From Pinus tabuliformis (Eukaryota > Streptophyta > Pinopsida > Pinales > Pinaceae), in NCBI GenBank assembly GCA_031772625.1, contig CM062820.1, positions 316,976,783 through 317,040,782 of the forward strand: 64,000 bases of DNA. The letters are read 5' to 3'. This document shows, one piece after another, positions 20,756 to 32,500 of this stretch; the first letter of the stretch is position 1, and every line of letters begins with the position of its first letter. The position numbers were made by a program, and so were the translations under genes. The notes under the pieces are model-generated. The model was given only the letters and a program-made list of their open reading frames with translations. It was not told the DNA's origin and did not search any database.

Positions 20756-21821
20756 TGTTACACAGTATGTTGTCACACCTCCTGCACATCCCTGTGACAT
20801 ACCCCAAAGTGCCCAAAACATGACCATAATGTAGTGTACTCATTCATATATGCAGTTTAGAGCCTTCCTAAGATATTGATTGGAAAATGCCTTGAGCTTC
20901 CCCTGAAGGAAATAACTCTAAAACCATAATTTAAGGATCATCGCTCTTATGAGACTTAAAACTGCAATGATCGCATGTTTCATTATACTCAACCCGCGAT
21001 GGCATCGCTCTATTTTCTCATATACTCGCGATGATCCCAAAAAGGCAATTTTCCCAAAGAGGATGAGAAGCTTCGTGATCTAGAAGCTTCTAGAGCGACG
21101 AGATGGAGGTTGTTTCACATAGATGAGGTCGAATCCTCTCAACTTGGCCTCTTTGTCTTATCCCTATGAGCTACCTCCTTGAGATGAGGGCCTAATCCTA
21201 TCTTTGGAGAGGTCCTAACTCCCTTTCCTAGCCTATAAATTCATCCTCTCCCATTCCCAAATGGTTGGTCAGGTTAGAGGTTGGTTGGTCTTTGTCTATT
21301 TGCACCCTTATGCTAAGCTTGTGCCTAGAGGATATTCATTTGACTTGGAGAAGGATTGCTTGGAGAGTTCTTGGCTTGGACTTGGATTACCACTCAAGGA
21401 GAGCCTTTCAACATCAAGGCTTTGGTTGTAAGCTTCCCTTTATTTCTTAATAATATACAACTGTTGGTTCATCTTCCCAAAATATATATGTTCATGTATT
21501 ATTTAGCTTGACATTCCTTGATCAGTTAAGTAGGTTTTTATTGTATTTTCTGTTGGTTTTGGCATTCATTTTTGTCTCTTGATCACTTGTACAGGTACAT
21601 AAACGTTGAGGGAAGTAGGGACAAGTTAGTGACACAAGCAGTTCGAGGCCCTCAACAAACGAAATCATAATAGCTTCAGGACGAGGTAGGCCATCTCTTT
21701 CATTCTAATTTTCAATTATAACCTAGGAAGATGTCTAATTGATTATCACTTCAGTTGCTAGACCCACTCATTGGGCTAGAGGAATCATCTCTATCCACAG
21801 AGAGGATTAACCTTGTCAAAA
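20756..21821 (+). repeat. 5' LTR of element D
   Basis: It begins TGTTACACAGTATG and ends CCTTGTCAAAA, where the partner ends CCTTGTTAACA. TATAAATTC lies at 21234-21242. Between about 20935 and 21035 the word GCGATGATC and its reverse recur. The LTR is unrelated to those of A and C beyond the first bases. Confidence 0.9.
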
Positions 21822-21824
21822 AAA

Positions 21825-21842
21825 TAGTGACTCCGTTGGGGA
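21825..21842 (+). other. Primer-binding site of element D
   Basis: TAGTGACTCCGTTGGGGA differs from the site of A (TGGCGACTCCGCTGGGGA) at three positions. It starts three bases after the LTR, as in A. Confidence 0.7.
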
Positions 21843-23562
21843 GCCTATTATCTTTTCCTTCCATTTATTCACCTTGTCTTTTGACGAGTTTGATCAACCA
21901 TTCATTCGTGGACTTCATTGCTTATCTGTAGTCAGTCTCACTTTCTGGTAGATGCTTGAAGGTTGTTGATTTGAGTTGTTCTTGAAGATTTTGTGTTTTT
22001 TCTTTGCTTTTTTCGCCCATCGCATTTTTAGCCCTGACAGTCACGATGATATCGCGGGTTTGTTGATTACAGTAGCGATGATAATTGCTTTTTTCTTAAC
22101 ATGTGCGATGATTGCAGAAGTTAGAGAAATTTAGGGTTTGTCTTCTTGTTATCAATTCTTTTTGCCTTCTCCTAGTGATTTACCAGTGTGATCTTAGTTG
22201 ACTCTTTTATTGTCTGATTGAAATCGCCTTTTAACTTGGTTTGAGTGTGCTTGAAGTTTGATTAGCCTTTTAGGGTTTCTAGGTCTTTTAGGTCAACCTT
22301 CGTCCACTCATTGGTCTTCTCGTCAAAGATCATTTTCCTGTGTTAAAGAGTCTTTATGTGTTCAGACATCCTTTGAAAATCAATTTTGGTTCTTGTGTCT
22401 TAAGTTGTTTTCACCATTATCAAATTTAGTAGATGTTGTGGAGGTCACTTAAGTTCTGTTTGAAAAAAAATAGATTACAAATTGATTGTCTCATTTGAAT
22501 CAAAAGGCAGTGTTTGCTTAAATTTTTGTGTTTCGAAAGAGTGAAAGTGAAGTGTTTATCTTTTCATAATTTTCGAAGCAGTTTTGTGTTGCATTCAAAT
22601 CATTAATGTGAAAGAGATTTTCATGTTTGTTGGCTTCCTTGCATTCTCTTTTACTTTTGCACTAGATTATATTGATTACATTTAAGTGAAAAAGAGAAAA
22701 ATCATCATTAAACCTTAAGGTATTTTCACTTTAAGGTTTGTTTTGGCATTGCATTTGCTTGTCATATGAAAGATTAAATTTCATGTTTCGCATTTAGCAT
22801 TTGAAGATTGTCATTGATGCATTGTTTCTTGGTTGATGCATGATTTGAATGATTTTCTTCCCTACATATATAGCTTTCATCGAATTGAAGGATTTATTTT
22901 CGTCATCTAGTTGCATTTTAGGAACAGGTAACATCATTAAGGCCTTGAAATCGAAACATAATTCCGAGATTAACTTTAAAATCTATCAATAAATCTAAGG
23001 AGGATTTGAAACATTAATGTTCATACTTAGTGTTCTAGGCTAGAGACGTGTTTCGGTGTCTATAAAGCTTAGCAGTTGTCGTTCGCTTCAGTATTAGACA
23101 ACACTAGCATGGACTTGTGCTCCTCGTACCGTTGATTATATAAAGGGAAATCCTTGTAGGTTTCAAACCTTTATCCATAGGAAGTCGAGTCTACCGCCTT
23201 GTAAACGTGATACACCAAACACAACATTCAGGGAGATTGTCTGCAGGTATGTCAAGTCCTTAGTAAATTTATTTGTTGAGGTGTATATTGCAGTTCACAG
23301 TTACTTGGTACTCATTTTTCCTAGAGTTACCTGAGTGGTCATTTCAATCTTTTCTGACTCTTTAAATTTAAAAGGATCATTAAGCACTTGTCCTTTAAAG
23401 CTTGTTAAACCAAAAAAAGTGACTAGAGTCGCCTTTTCATCTTTTTCTCGACTCTTAAAACATGAAAAGGCAAAGTTTTTGTTTCAAATTCTAAAATTAA
23501 TTGACCGCAAAACAACATCCTTCCTGTGGAAATACTCCTTATTAGATCTTAGGTTGATACCA
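21843..23562 (+). other. Leader region of element D, no convincing gene
   Basis: The region is about 1.7 kb, like the leader of A. GCGATGAT-type words return between about 22015 and 22115. The part from about 23030 (GGCTAGAGACGTGTTTCGG) aligns with the leader of A. The gag frame stays open upstream of the chosen start from 23335, but that part contains the leader words also seen in A and is probably untranslated. Confidence 0.5.
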
Positions 23563-24696
23563 ATGACAACATTTCTTGAGTCTACCTATCAAGGAAACCC
23601 CTCTTATGGGAATCCTAGTCCTTTTCCTTCTTTTGGAAATACTGGTGCTCCCTATATGGCGACATTGTCCCTGCCTAGATTAACCATTGGTATGCCAATT
23701 TGGTTATTTTCGACCTCGGTGGTTCCAAGAGTTCAAACTATTTTTCAACCAAGTTCTTCTCCGCCTGATCAACATAAACTTCATGTTGATCCTAAAGTTT
23801 ACCCCTCAGCTTCTTTGTCTATTTCTTCACCTTGTTCTTCCTCTTCGCCTGGTGAAATTATGGATTCTAGAAACCAGGAAGCTAAGAAGAAGAAGAAGAG
23901 GACGAAGAAGAAGAAGCAAAATAAGCAAGGGGGAAACCAAGCAATCATTTCTATGGATGCAACTGATGTAGAAAAATATTCCAACCAGCCCCAGAAAGTA
24001 AAATTCCCTTGCATGTTATGTAAGGGTGACCACCTTCTTTGGAATTGTCTTGGTATTCCCGAGGTCTTAAAAGTGTGGTCCATAGTTTCACATCGACCTT
24101 TGTCATCAGCCTCTGGTGATTATGTCAGTGATAAACCCTCAACTAATAATAGTAAAGCTCATGGGAAAAAGGGAAAAGTCAAATTTCCTTGTAATTTGTG
24201 TGAACATAATCATCCCATTCACCTTTGTCCTCTTATGGATGAAGCTTCCAAAGAGTTGGAAAACCTTACAGCTTCTCAACCTCGTCTTCGGACTGGTTAT
24301 CAAAGGGTTTCCCCTGATTCTTCACTAGTTGATGTAGTGATTGATCAAAATTCATCTTCAGTCAACCCCACTCTCTCTGAAAGTGAGTCTCATGAGACCG
24401 TTCTCGACCCATCATTGGTTGAGAAACCGGTAGACTTGGTTTCACCTTCAGTTAACCATACCTTTCCGAGAGAGAGTGAACCTCATACCGCTCAAGTTCT
24501 TCTGGTCTCTTTAGTTTTGAATGAAATGGAGGTAAATCCTCCTGTTCCTGAGGTACATGAGAGAATTTCTCATGTTCCCATCGAGCAAGAAGTCAAATAT
24601 CGTGTTCCTATGACACCCCCTCATAGTAGTTTAGTCACTTCTTTTAATTGGAGTCGACTGGCAGGATATCGCCTTCAGTCTTATGTGCCTTTCTAG
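23563..24696 (+). CDS. gag of element D (intact)
   Basis: The frame has 377 codons plus the TAG at 24697-24699. The start is the ATG aligned with the gag start of A, although the frame is open from 23335. N-terminal residues 25-50 carry the family motif (GAPYMATLSLPRLTIGMPIW). Residues of about 106-122 are a Lys-rich basic stretch. Two zinc-knuckle-like motifs follow, CMLCKGDHLLWNC at 150-162 and CNLCEHNHPIHLC at 210-222. Both fit C-X2-C-X3-H-X4-C, one residue shorter than the canonical knuckle. The protein should coat element RNA. No capsid-type domain is recognisable by eye. This is the best-preserved gag of the family in the window. Confidence 0.8.
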   Translation: MTTFLESTYQGNPSYGNPSPFPSFGNTGAPYMATLSLPRLTIGMPIWLFSTSVVPRVQTIFQPSSSPPDQHKLHVDPKVYPSASLSISSPCSSSSPGEIMDSRNQEAKKKKKRTKKKKQNKQGGNQAIISMDATDVEKYSNQPQKVKFPCMLCKGDHLLWNCLGIPEVLKVWSIVSHRPLSSASGDYVSDKPSTNNSKAHGKKGKVKFPCNLCEHNHPIHLCPLMDEASKELENLTASQPRLRTGYQRVSPDSSLVDVVIDQNSSSVNPTLSESESHETVLDPSLVEKPVDLVSPSVNHTFPRESEPHTAQVLLVSLVLNEMEVNPPVPEVHERISHVPIEQEVKYRVPMTPPHSSLVTSFNWSRLAGYRLQSYVPF

Positions 24697-25328
24697 ATTA
24701 TAGTACAGGCTTACCATATGTCCATACCTGGCACATTCATAGGCAAGGGTGCATTTATTAGCATTCTATCCTCAATTGCTTGGAAAGATTTGGGTTCTCC
24801 TCAGCTTGTCCCTATCACCCAGAATCTGTTAGCTTTTAACAAAGGAACCAATCGACCATTATGGATCCTTCCTAAGTTTCCTATTACTTTGGGAGGAAAG
24901 GTTGTCTATGTAGACGTGATGGTTGTTCAAGGTCATTGGATTTTAATCTACTCCTTGGCCGTGATTATGTTTACGTCATGGCAGCTCTTGTTTCTTCCCT
25001 CTTTCGAGTGATGTGTTTCTCGCATGAAGGAAGCATTGTGAACATTGATCAACTTACATTCATTGGTCCTAAATCAACTCCCGCTCAACCATCATCCTTG
25101 AATGGTTCTTATGTGCAAGTGGTATCACCCTCACCACAAGTTAATTACGTGGCCACCTGTTCCATGCCTACATCTACTGATGAACTAGTAGGTGATGTAG
25201 TACAACATGTATTGGGAGCATTGGATCCTGATTTTTCCATTGGATCCCTAGACATGTATCCCTTCCAGAGTGTTGTTCTCCCATCTAATGAGAAACTTTT
25301 GGAAGCCATGGCCTCTTTTGATCTGTGA
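24697..25328 (+). pseudogene. Aspartic protease of element D (frameshifted)
   Basis: It is in frame with gag after the TAG. It begins IIVQAYHMSIPGTFI. The catalytic motif reads GKGAFISILSS where C has DEGASVSILSS, so the catalytic Asp is replaced by Gly. Near 24930 one base seems lost. The frame shifts to 24936-25328, which gives MDFNLLLGRDYVY, the C-terminal protease motif. The frame then ends at TGA 25326-25328, and no reverse transcriptase follows. The protease would cut Gag in a live element. This copy cannot. Confidence 0.75.
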
Positions 25329-25612
25329 TGACAAAGGGTGTGGAGCAGAGTTCGTTGTCTTGTGCCAAGCTCCCTAAAAAATGAATCAAAGGGTATGGAG
25401 TAGAGTTCCTTGTCTTGTGTCAATATTGTTAAAAAATGAAACAAGGACCATGAGAATAGTTCTTTTACTATGTCAACCTCGTTAAAAAATAAATTAGGTC
25501 TCCATGAGGATAGTTCTTTTACTATGTCAACCTCGTTAAAATACGAAACAAGGTGTCATGAGCATGGTTCTTTTTTTGTGTCAAGCTCGTTAAAAAATGA
25601 AACAAATCCCAT
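25329..25612 (+). repeat. About 55-bp tandem repeat after the D protease
   Basis: Five degenerate units have the pattern ATGAGNATAGTTCTTTTACTAT followed by GTCAAGCTCGTTAAAAAATG and AAACAAGG. This is the densest form of the CTCGTTAAA motif found in the 3' tracts of A, C and D. Confidence 0.8.
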
Positions 25613-27758
25613 ACCAATTCGAGTCTTTGATTAGGTCTCATCAAATCCTAGTCAAGTCTTTCACTTGATCTCGTAAGTAAACCTTCATTCCATCCACATG
25701 TTAGTAACTAGTAGTCTACTTAGGTGAATGAAATGAATCTTGGGGGGCATGTTCCTCGAATTGAGTCATTATGTTGGGGACATGCAAACTCATCTCAAGC
25801 ATAGTTTATCTTTGTTTCAAGAAAAATGAAACCAAATCCAAGCATAGTTTCTCATGTTTCAAGATTGTGTAAAAATGAAACCATTCCAATTTTAAATCTC
25901 GTGATTGTCATTTTGTCAGCCGATTTTTTCCAGATGAGCCTTGGTTTCTTCATTCCATCGTCACCATCTATTTGGTAGATCATATGCTTTCACTTGGTTG
26001 TTTTACCTTTTCCTGAGGAACATCTGTGATGGGTGGTCTTAATAGCCAGTCCCTTGACCATTACATGTTTTGAGTAGTTCCATCATGACAAGAACCAATT
26101 GCTATCCTTTTTATACCACTTATTCCTCTAGGAGGAGTCATCTTTTAGCTCTTTTCTGACTCTTGAAAAATAAAAAGATTGTTGAGTACTTGTCTTTTTG
26201 AACTTGTTAAATTAAATAAATTGGTGTTGTCTCAGTATACGTTTACTCCTTTTTCGGGTTGAGATTGATTATTTGCGAAAAATGTACACCTTGGTCGACA
26301 TGGTCAAGAGGTTCTCTCGAATATTCTTTTCTACCTTTTCGGGTTCGAGAGACAAATTATGAAAATGGACCTAATGGAGTTTTATTTTTTCGTCTCTTTT
26401 TCAAACTCTCTAATTATGAAAAAGATACCGAGTTACTCTTCTGTTGGACTTGTAAAAATTAAATGACGAAAGACTTGTCACCATGACTAGCCAAAGTTTC
26501 TCATTCCTAGGAATCGTAAAACTTACTAGGATGGATTCATCCAAAGGGTGAACTTATACAACAAGCATATGGTATCATCTTCAAGCTTGTGTAAAAATAA
26601 AGAGGTACTCACTAGAAATAGTGGGGGAAAAATGAATATGAAACATCCTTTGTATAGGCAGCATGTCGCTCTTGAACATGACACTCATTTGTTTCTCGTG
26701 TCGGGTTTGGGACATCCTCACTTAGTCACTCGTCCTTCCGGGTTTGGGTGATCCATTTTTTCTCTCATATGACTATTCCACTTCATCATTATGGCCCTTG
26801 GTCCTATGTTGAGTCAAATTTTGCCACACTCTAGAGTCATGTCACCAATATGTTCAAGAGAAGTCCTATCTACAATTATTTACCTATACATTGTCTGAAT
26901 CCTTGCTTCAGTCTTGGATCCTACTCATTTCATTCTACTTTATTCCTTGTTTCAAGTCGATGATGGGGGATTCATTATGACCCTCATTTGATGGGTCACT
27001 TCTTGTCGACTTCAGCTCATTATCCGGGAAGATGACTTAGAAACTCCCTTTCAATACCTTAGAGCTGCATGCCTTATTGGCAAGTCCTTCGCATTTGACG
27101 ACGGGTTTTCACTATTGGCCTTCGATCGGGTGATTCCATGAATGTTCGACTTCAACTTCGTTATCACATTCACGGATTGTACTGTCGTACCTTGAGAGCC
27201 ATTTTCATTATGGGTGGTTCCTATCGTGCCTCTTAACAATCCACATCAATGGCCGGTAATCAGGTGGTTTTCTAGCATGTTTGACTGTGACACGTTCATT
27301 CACATGTTATAATTCGTACTTTTATTGGGTCAGAATGGAGCGCAAGACCCTGAGTCTTATCTGATATGATTCAGGTTGCGTGGAGTTATGTGTTATTCAT
27401 GATTGTACACATGTTTCTGCTATACGGATGGTTGTGACCATGCGTGGGACTTTATATTTATTATGATGATCCTTCTATATTAGATGGTTGCGTCCATGCC
27501 ATGGATCTTAGATTACAGATGATCCTTTTGTATTGGATGGCTACGCCCATGCTATGGATCCTTTCATATAGTCCTTATTATACAAATGGTTGCGTCCATA
27601 CCATGGATTCATGTTTTGACATCATATATGTATATGTATATGTATATGCATCCTTGATTTGCAAAGTCTCCTAATAGTGTGTGTCCCCATCCTTGCAAAA
27701 TCTCGTAAAGCATCTCAGCCATCACTCCTCGTTCTTCCTTCATGATTTAGGGGGCATA
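25613..27758 (+). repeat. 3' non-coding tract of element D
   Basis: No gene is supported. It carries two copies of the TCAAGCATAGTTT...TGTAAAAATGAAACC unit near 25790-25880, further TTGTTAAA/TCGTAAAA words to about 26600, and the block around CACTTCTTGTCGAC (about 26996) that is shared with A and C. It ends TTTAGGGGGCATA before the LTR. Confidence 0.7.
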
Positions 27759-28824
27759 TATTACACAGTATGTTGTCACACCTCCTGTACTTCCCTGTGA
27801 CATACCTTGAAGTGCCTGAAACATGACCATAATGTAGTGTGCTCATTCATATATGTAGTTTAGAGCCTTCCTAAGACATTGATTGGAAATGCCTTGAGCT
27901 TCCCCTTAAGGAAATAGCTTTAAAACCCTAATTTAAGGATCATCGCTCTTATGAGACTTAAAATCGTGATGATCACATGTTGCATTATACTCAACCCATG
28001 ATGGCATCACTCTGTTTTCTCATATACCTGCGATGATCCCAAAAAGGAAATTTTCCCAAATAGGATGAGAAGCTTCGTGATCTAGAATCTTCCAGAGAGA
28101 CGAGCTGGAGGTTGTTTCGGATAGATGAGGTCGAATCCTCTCAACTTGGCCTCTTTGTCTTATCCCTATGAGCTACCTCCTTGAGATGACGGCCTAATCC
28201 TATCTTTGGAGAGGTCCTAACACCCTTTCCCAATCTATAAAGTCATCCTCTCCCATTCCCAAAAGGTTGGTCAGGTTAGAGGTTGGTTGGTATTTTTCTA
28301 TTTGCACCCTTATGTTAAGCTTGTGCCTAGAGGCTATTCATTTGACTTGGAGAAGAAGTACTTGGAGAGTTCTTGGCTTGGACTTGGATTACCACTCAAG
28401 GAGATCCTTTCAACATCAAGGATTTCGTTGTAAGCTTCCCTTTATTTCTTAATAATATACAACTATTGGTTCATCTTCACAAAAATATATATGTTCATGT
28501 ATTATTTAGCTTGACATTCCTTGATTAGTTAAGTAGGTTGTTATTGGATTTTCTATTGGTTTTGGCATGCTTTTCTGTCTCTTGATCACTTGTGCAGGTA
28601 CATAAACGTTGAGAGAAGCAAGAACAAGTCCGCGACACAAGCGGTTCGAGGCCCTCAACAAAGGAAATCGAAATAGCATTAGGACGAGGTAGGTCATCTC
28701 TTTCATTCTAATTTTCAATTATAACCTAGGAAGATGTCTAGTTCATTATCACTTTGGTTGCTAGACCCACTAATTAGGCTAGAGGGATCGTTTCTGTCTG
28801 CAGAGAGGATTAACCTTGTTAACA
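27759..28824 (+). repeat. 3' LTR of element D
   Basis: Its length is identical to the 5' LTR (1066 bp). The first bases are TATTACACAG instead of TGTTACACAG, a mutation in the terminal dinucleotide, and it ends GTTAACA. TATAAAG lies at 28236-28242. Confidence 0.9.
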
Positions 28825-28846
28825 TGAATCCTTGTATAAGTTGTGG

Positions 28847-28908
28847 GTTGAGATACTAGTTCTGGAAGGATTGGTTGGACAAACGCTTTAGAAGACCTGG
28901 AAGGCTTG
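28847..28908 (+). repeat. Fourth tandem unit of the E LTR, right of D
   Basis: GTTGAGATACTAGTTCTGGA continues the array broken at 20755. This is independent support that D sits within the LTR of E. Confidence 0.8.
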
Positions 28909-29588
28909 GATGGAGATCAATCTGATGATGGTGTTGTGATGTCCGACCATGAGGTGAAATCACTATTTGATGGGTTGAGTTGGATGGCCTCTAGAATCCC
29001 TAGATGATTTTTGATTGATTTGTTCTATGAGATCCCACATGAATGCCTGGAATATGGCATGGGAGTGAATGGTTGAAGAGAGATTTGTCTCAACCATTCT
29101 ACGGTCAGGTGGAATGTGGAATTCCCATCCCAGGTTTGGATTTTTCATTAGTAATGAAATTTTATTTTTCCTTGTATCTCTATAAGCATTATGATGGATT
29201 ATATGTGGTTTATATGGCTGTGATTTCATTAGTATTTTTGTCCTTACTATGTTGGTTATGTATGTATTTTATGACAACAGTTATGTATGGATCTCATCAA
29301 TTTCTTACTTGCTATTGAATGATCAATGTATCTATGACCTAATGGATTAAATAGCAGCTAATGTGATAAGGATACAATGTTTCATATAGAATATCATATG
29401 AGTATGAGACCCATATGCTCAGATTTGTTATTTACACTTGTAGGTTGCATATTTACTAAGTGTTTGATGAAATTCCTATCATGGCTAGTATGTGACTTAG
29501 GAGGTCGAATCATATCATAGTGGCCTCTCATCGCATGTTTACCCCAGTTGGCCAGTTGCTTGGGTAGATGTAGGAGGAGGGTGTTACA

Positions 29589-32500
29589 ATAATTATTTGA
29601 TGAAAGAAGAAAAACCTAATAAGACAATTCCGACAAATTCACAAATTAATTATTAAAGAAAAGAGAAATCTAACTTAAGTTTCAAGCCTCCTGATTTCTT
29701 AACATGGTAATAGAGAAAAGTTTGATTAAGGAGGCTTGAAGATCGCTACTTGTTGCCATATTTGAAGAAATATCCTCATCAAGAAGTTTGGGACCAAAAT
29801 GTACAATATTTGTTTATGAAGTTTCATACATCTGTGGTACTAAATAAATCACAATATATTTATGTGGATCAAACTTTACAGTGATGTCTCACATTTGTGG
29901 CTCACTAAAATCAAAAGAAGACTCACTAAGGTATTTGTGGCTTATTTTATTGACTTGCACCTGTAGCTCGTATATAAAATGCAGTGGCCCATTATATGGG
30001 ATTTCTTTGTGCAATGATATCTTGCATATAACTACAACATCTCAGTAGTAGCAACTCATATGACTTAGATCGTATGGCATTTCAGTAGCTTGCATATGGA
30101 AGATTTGTAAGATATTTTCATATGGGATCTGCATTCATTGTGGAAACTCGCATTATAATGATCTATGACATGTATTACAACCTTGTTGATGAAAAGGACT
30201 AGCCTCATGGAAATATACTTTATCGTGTCTCTTAGACCATGAAATCTCTGAAAGTTGTGAAAATACTCTTATCATAATAACAAAATAGAGAAGTGATGTT
30301 TTTAGTATCTGCGTGGTGGAATTTTGAGTCCCCAACGGTTGTGTTACTTCTAGGAATAGAGCATGTTAAATAACAATTCGCTTTAATATATAGAATTATG
30401 TTAATAAGGAAAGGAGGATTCCTTGCGCAATCGATAGTAGAGATAAAGAGAATAAAAATATTTCTCTATGTATTCCTTTTATCTAGATTTTCTTCAACGA
30501 ATCGTTAAGTACTGACATCGCATGTTGATACACAGTGGTTTGGATATTGCATATGTTTGTAGAATCGTATTTGGTTGTGACACAATGACTTGTTCTGAAA
30601 TTTCAAGGGTTCACATACAACAAGGCTCGTATTTCACTCAATGAGATCATATTACGTCACCTTGGTTTGCAATCACAGTGGATCGACTCTCCTCTGAGGA
30701 AGTAAGTCTTACTTTTGGGAATTATATTACTATGACTCACACCGTGATGGACAGATAGTGACTCATATGTGACAATAACTCAATTGATAGTGTTATAATT
30801 ATAAAATAGAATATTTGAATAATAAGACTTCAAGGACATTACATTTGACCAAATCGAATCTAGTTTGAAGACACCCTCCTTTCAAATAGTCAACAAGACG
30901 TATGACACGTCTGAAAAACTAGTCTGAAAGAATAGTATACATAGTAGCCATGATATGGATGAATGAAGCTGACATATCTATGCAATAATAACTTCCTAAA
31001 GATCGTTTACTTATTCATGTTGTTCTAGCTCGTGTCTTATGATCAATGACTTGAAGGCGTGACTAAAATATGCACTATCATATGACAATGAAGAATTACA
31101 AAAACAGTACGCGTAACCTTGACATATCAGTGACATCGTTGACAAGAAGGTTGACAGTAAAAATATGATTCATATAACATTGACAAAGTAACTATGATGA
31201 CATGAAAATAAACCCTAGAATATTAACAGTGATGATGATTTTGGCCATCTATCATATGTGCACCAATTAAGAAGCATGTTTTGAAGAATATATATTGTGA
31301 CATAAATCTATGACAAAACAAGAAGGATAGAATGATTTGAGTTCGAATGACTCCTTTAAGAAGCTCCCTATAATCATGGAATCCAAAGGTATGTATAAAT
31401 GATCTATGATAAGTGGCGATGTTTTGATGATGATTAGGGTTTTGCAGTATGATTGTAGGATTTTCCCCTTTATGACTATGAAGATTACTAAGATTTGTAG
31501 GTCTAGCAAGCTTGAAAAGTCTTGAACAGAATTGGCATTTACGGTTTATAAACCCTATATTGAATTAATCCTAGGATGAAAACCTTAATCCTAACTAATT
31601 GTTCCCTCTAAGGAATATTTAGCTTTTTGGGAAATGGAATCTAGGGTTTGTAGACTAAGCGCTCTTTGATATTAAAGTATCTCAAAACCCTAGCATAAAA
31701 GAGTTTTTAAAAAAAGACTTTAGGGTGTATATTAAACCCTAGCAAAAGTTGGATTAAGACAAGCTTAGGGCTTGAACTCAAAACCCTGGGACTTGGTCTT
31801 TCAGCTGAAAGTAAAACCTTAATAAGGATTAGGTTTAGGAGTATTTGGGGTTTGTAACTAGAACCCTAGAAATACATTTTGAGAAATCATAGAAACCCTA
31901 GAATTTTCTTGATGATATTGTACCTACAACTGTGTGATTTGATCATGGAACACATGGATTGCGTAAATAGAACTATTGATGGCTTAATAAACATGAGAGT
32001 AGAATTGATATGACATATGAGGAAGAATTATGACATGTGCCAGCAGCTGTGAGGAATCTTGACTCTTTGTAGAAGACAAATGTATTAGTTCATGACAATG
32101 TTGTTTGTTGATTAACAAGATCCAAGAAGGCCAAAATTTGATATGATGTGGTGATATTAGGAGTTGAGAAACCATATCATAAAGATGTGATGTATTGCAA
32201 AATAGGATCCCTTGCATCTACCACTAATATCTCCATGGAAGAACAAGTAGTTGATGCATTGATAAAGTATGACACCAACTAAGGATTGTGATGATTCATC
32301 CCTAATTGAGAGGAAGTAAGAAATATCCTCTATGTTTGATGAGTAAGGATATCCTCCTTGGTTGAAAGGGAGTGATGGTGCACACCATATTCTCCATATG
32401 TGTCATGCATTAAGCCAGGACAAACGTTCGTATGTCTATTGTATCACATTGGGAGGGAGAATGGAGGATTGATAAGCATATGGGACTGGTACTCCTTGAG

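Larger units (their letters stand above)
20756..28824 (+). mobile_element. Element D: gag-protease-only Tat/Ogre-like retrotransposon nested in the E LTR
   Basis: The LTRs are 20756-21821 and 27759-28824, both 1066 bp. The PBS is at 21825-21842. The gag is intact and the protease broken, and there is no reverse transcriptase, RNase H or integrase. A repeat-rich 3' tract ends in TTTAGGGGGCATA. The insertion cuts a tandem-repeat unit of the E LTR. The expected target duplication is not perfect: GGAAG on the left against TGAAT on the right. The gag and 3' tract match A and C, but the LTRs do not. Confidence 0.88.
19861..29588 (+). mobile_element. Element E: 3' LTR of a gypsy element, split by element D
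   Basis: The LTR begins TGTAACA directly after a G-run polypurine tract and ends TGTTACA at 29582-29588, perfect seven-base inverted termini. Without D it is about 1.66 kb. A TATA-like AATATATAAGG lies near 19891. A tandem repeat of about 60 bp continues on both sides of D, which shows the two halves belong together. The PPT context (TEDV...GGGG) suggests a Ty3/gypsy element. The lineage is not certain. Confidence 0.75.

Noticed and set aside
29582-29720. A 0.12-kb LTR ending at TTAACA followed by a Met-type PBS (TGGTAATAGAG)
   Set aside because: The PBS match is imperfect, no partner LTR is seen on the right, and TGTTACA is better explained as the end of the E LTR.
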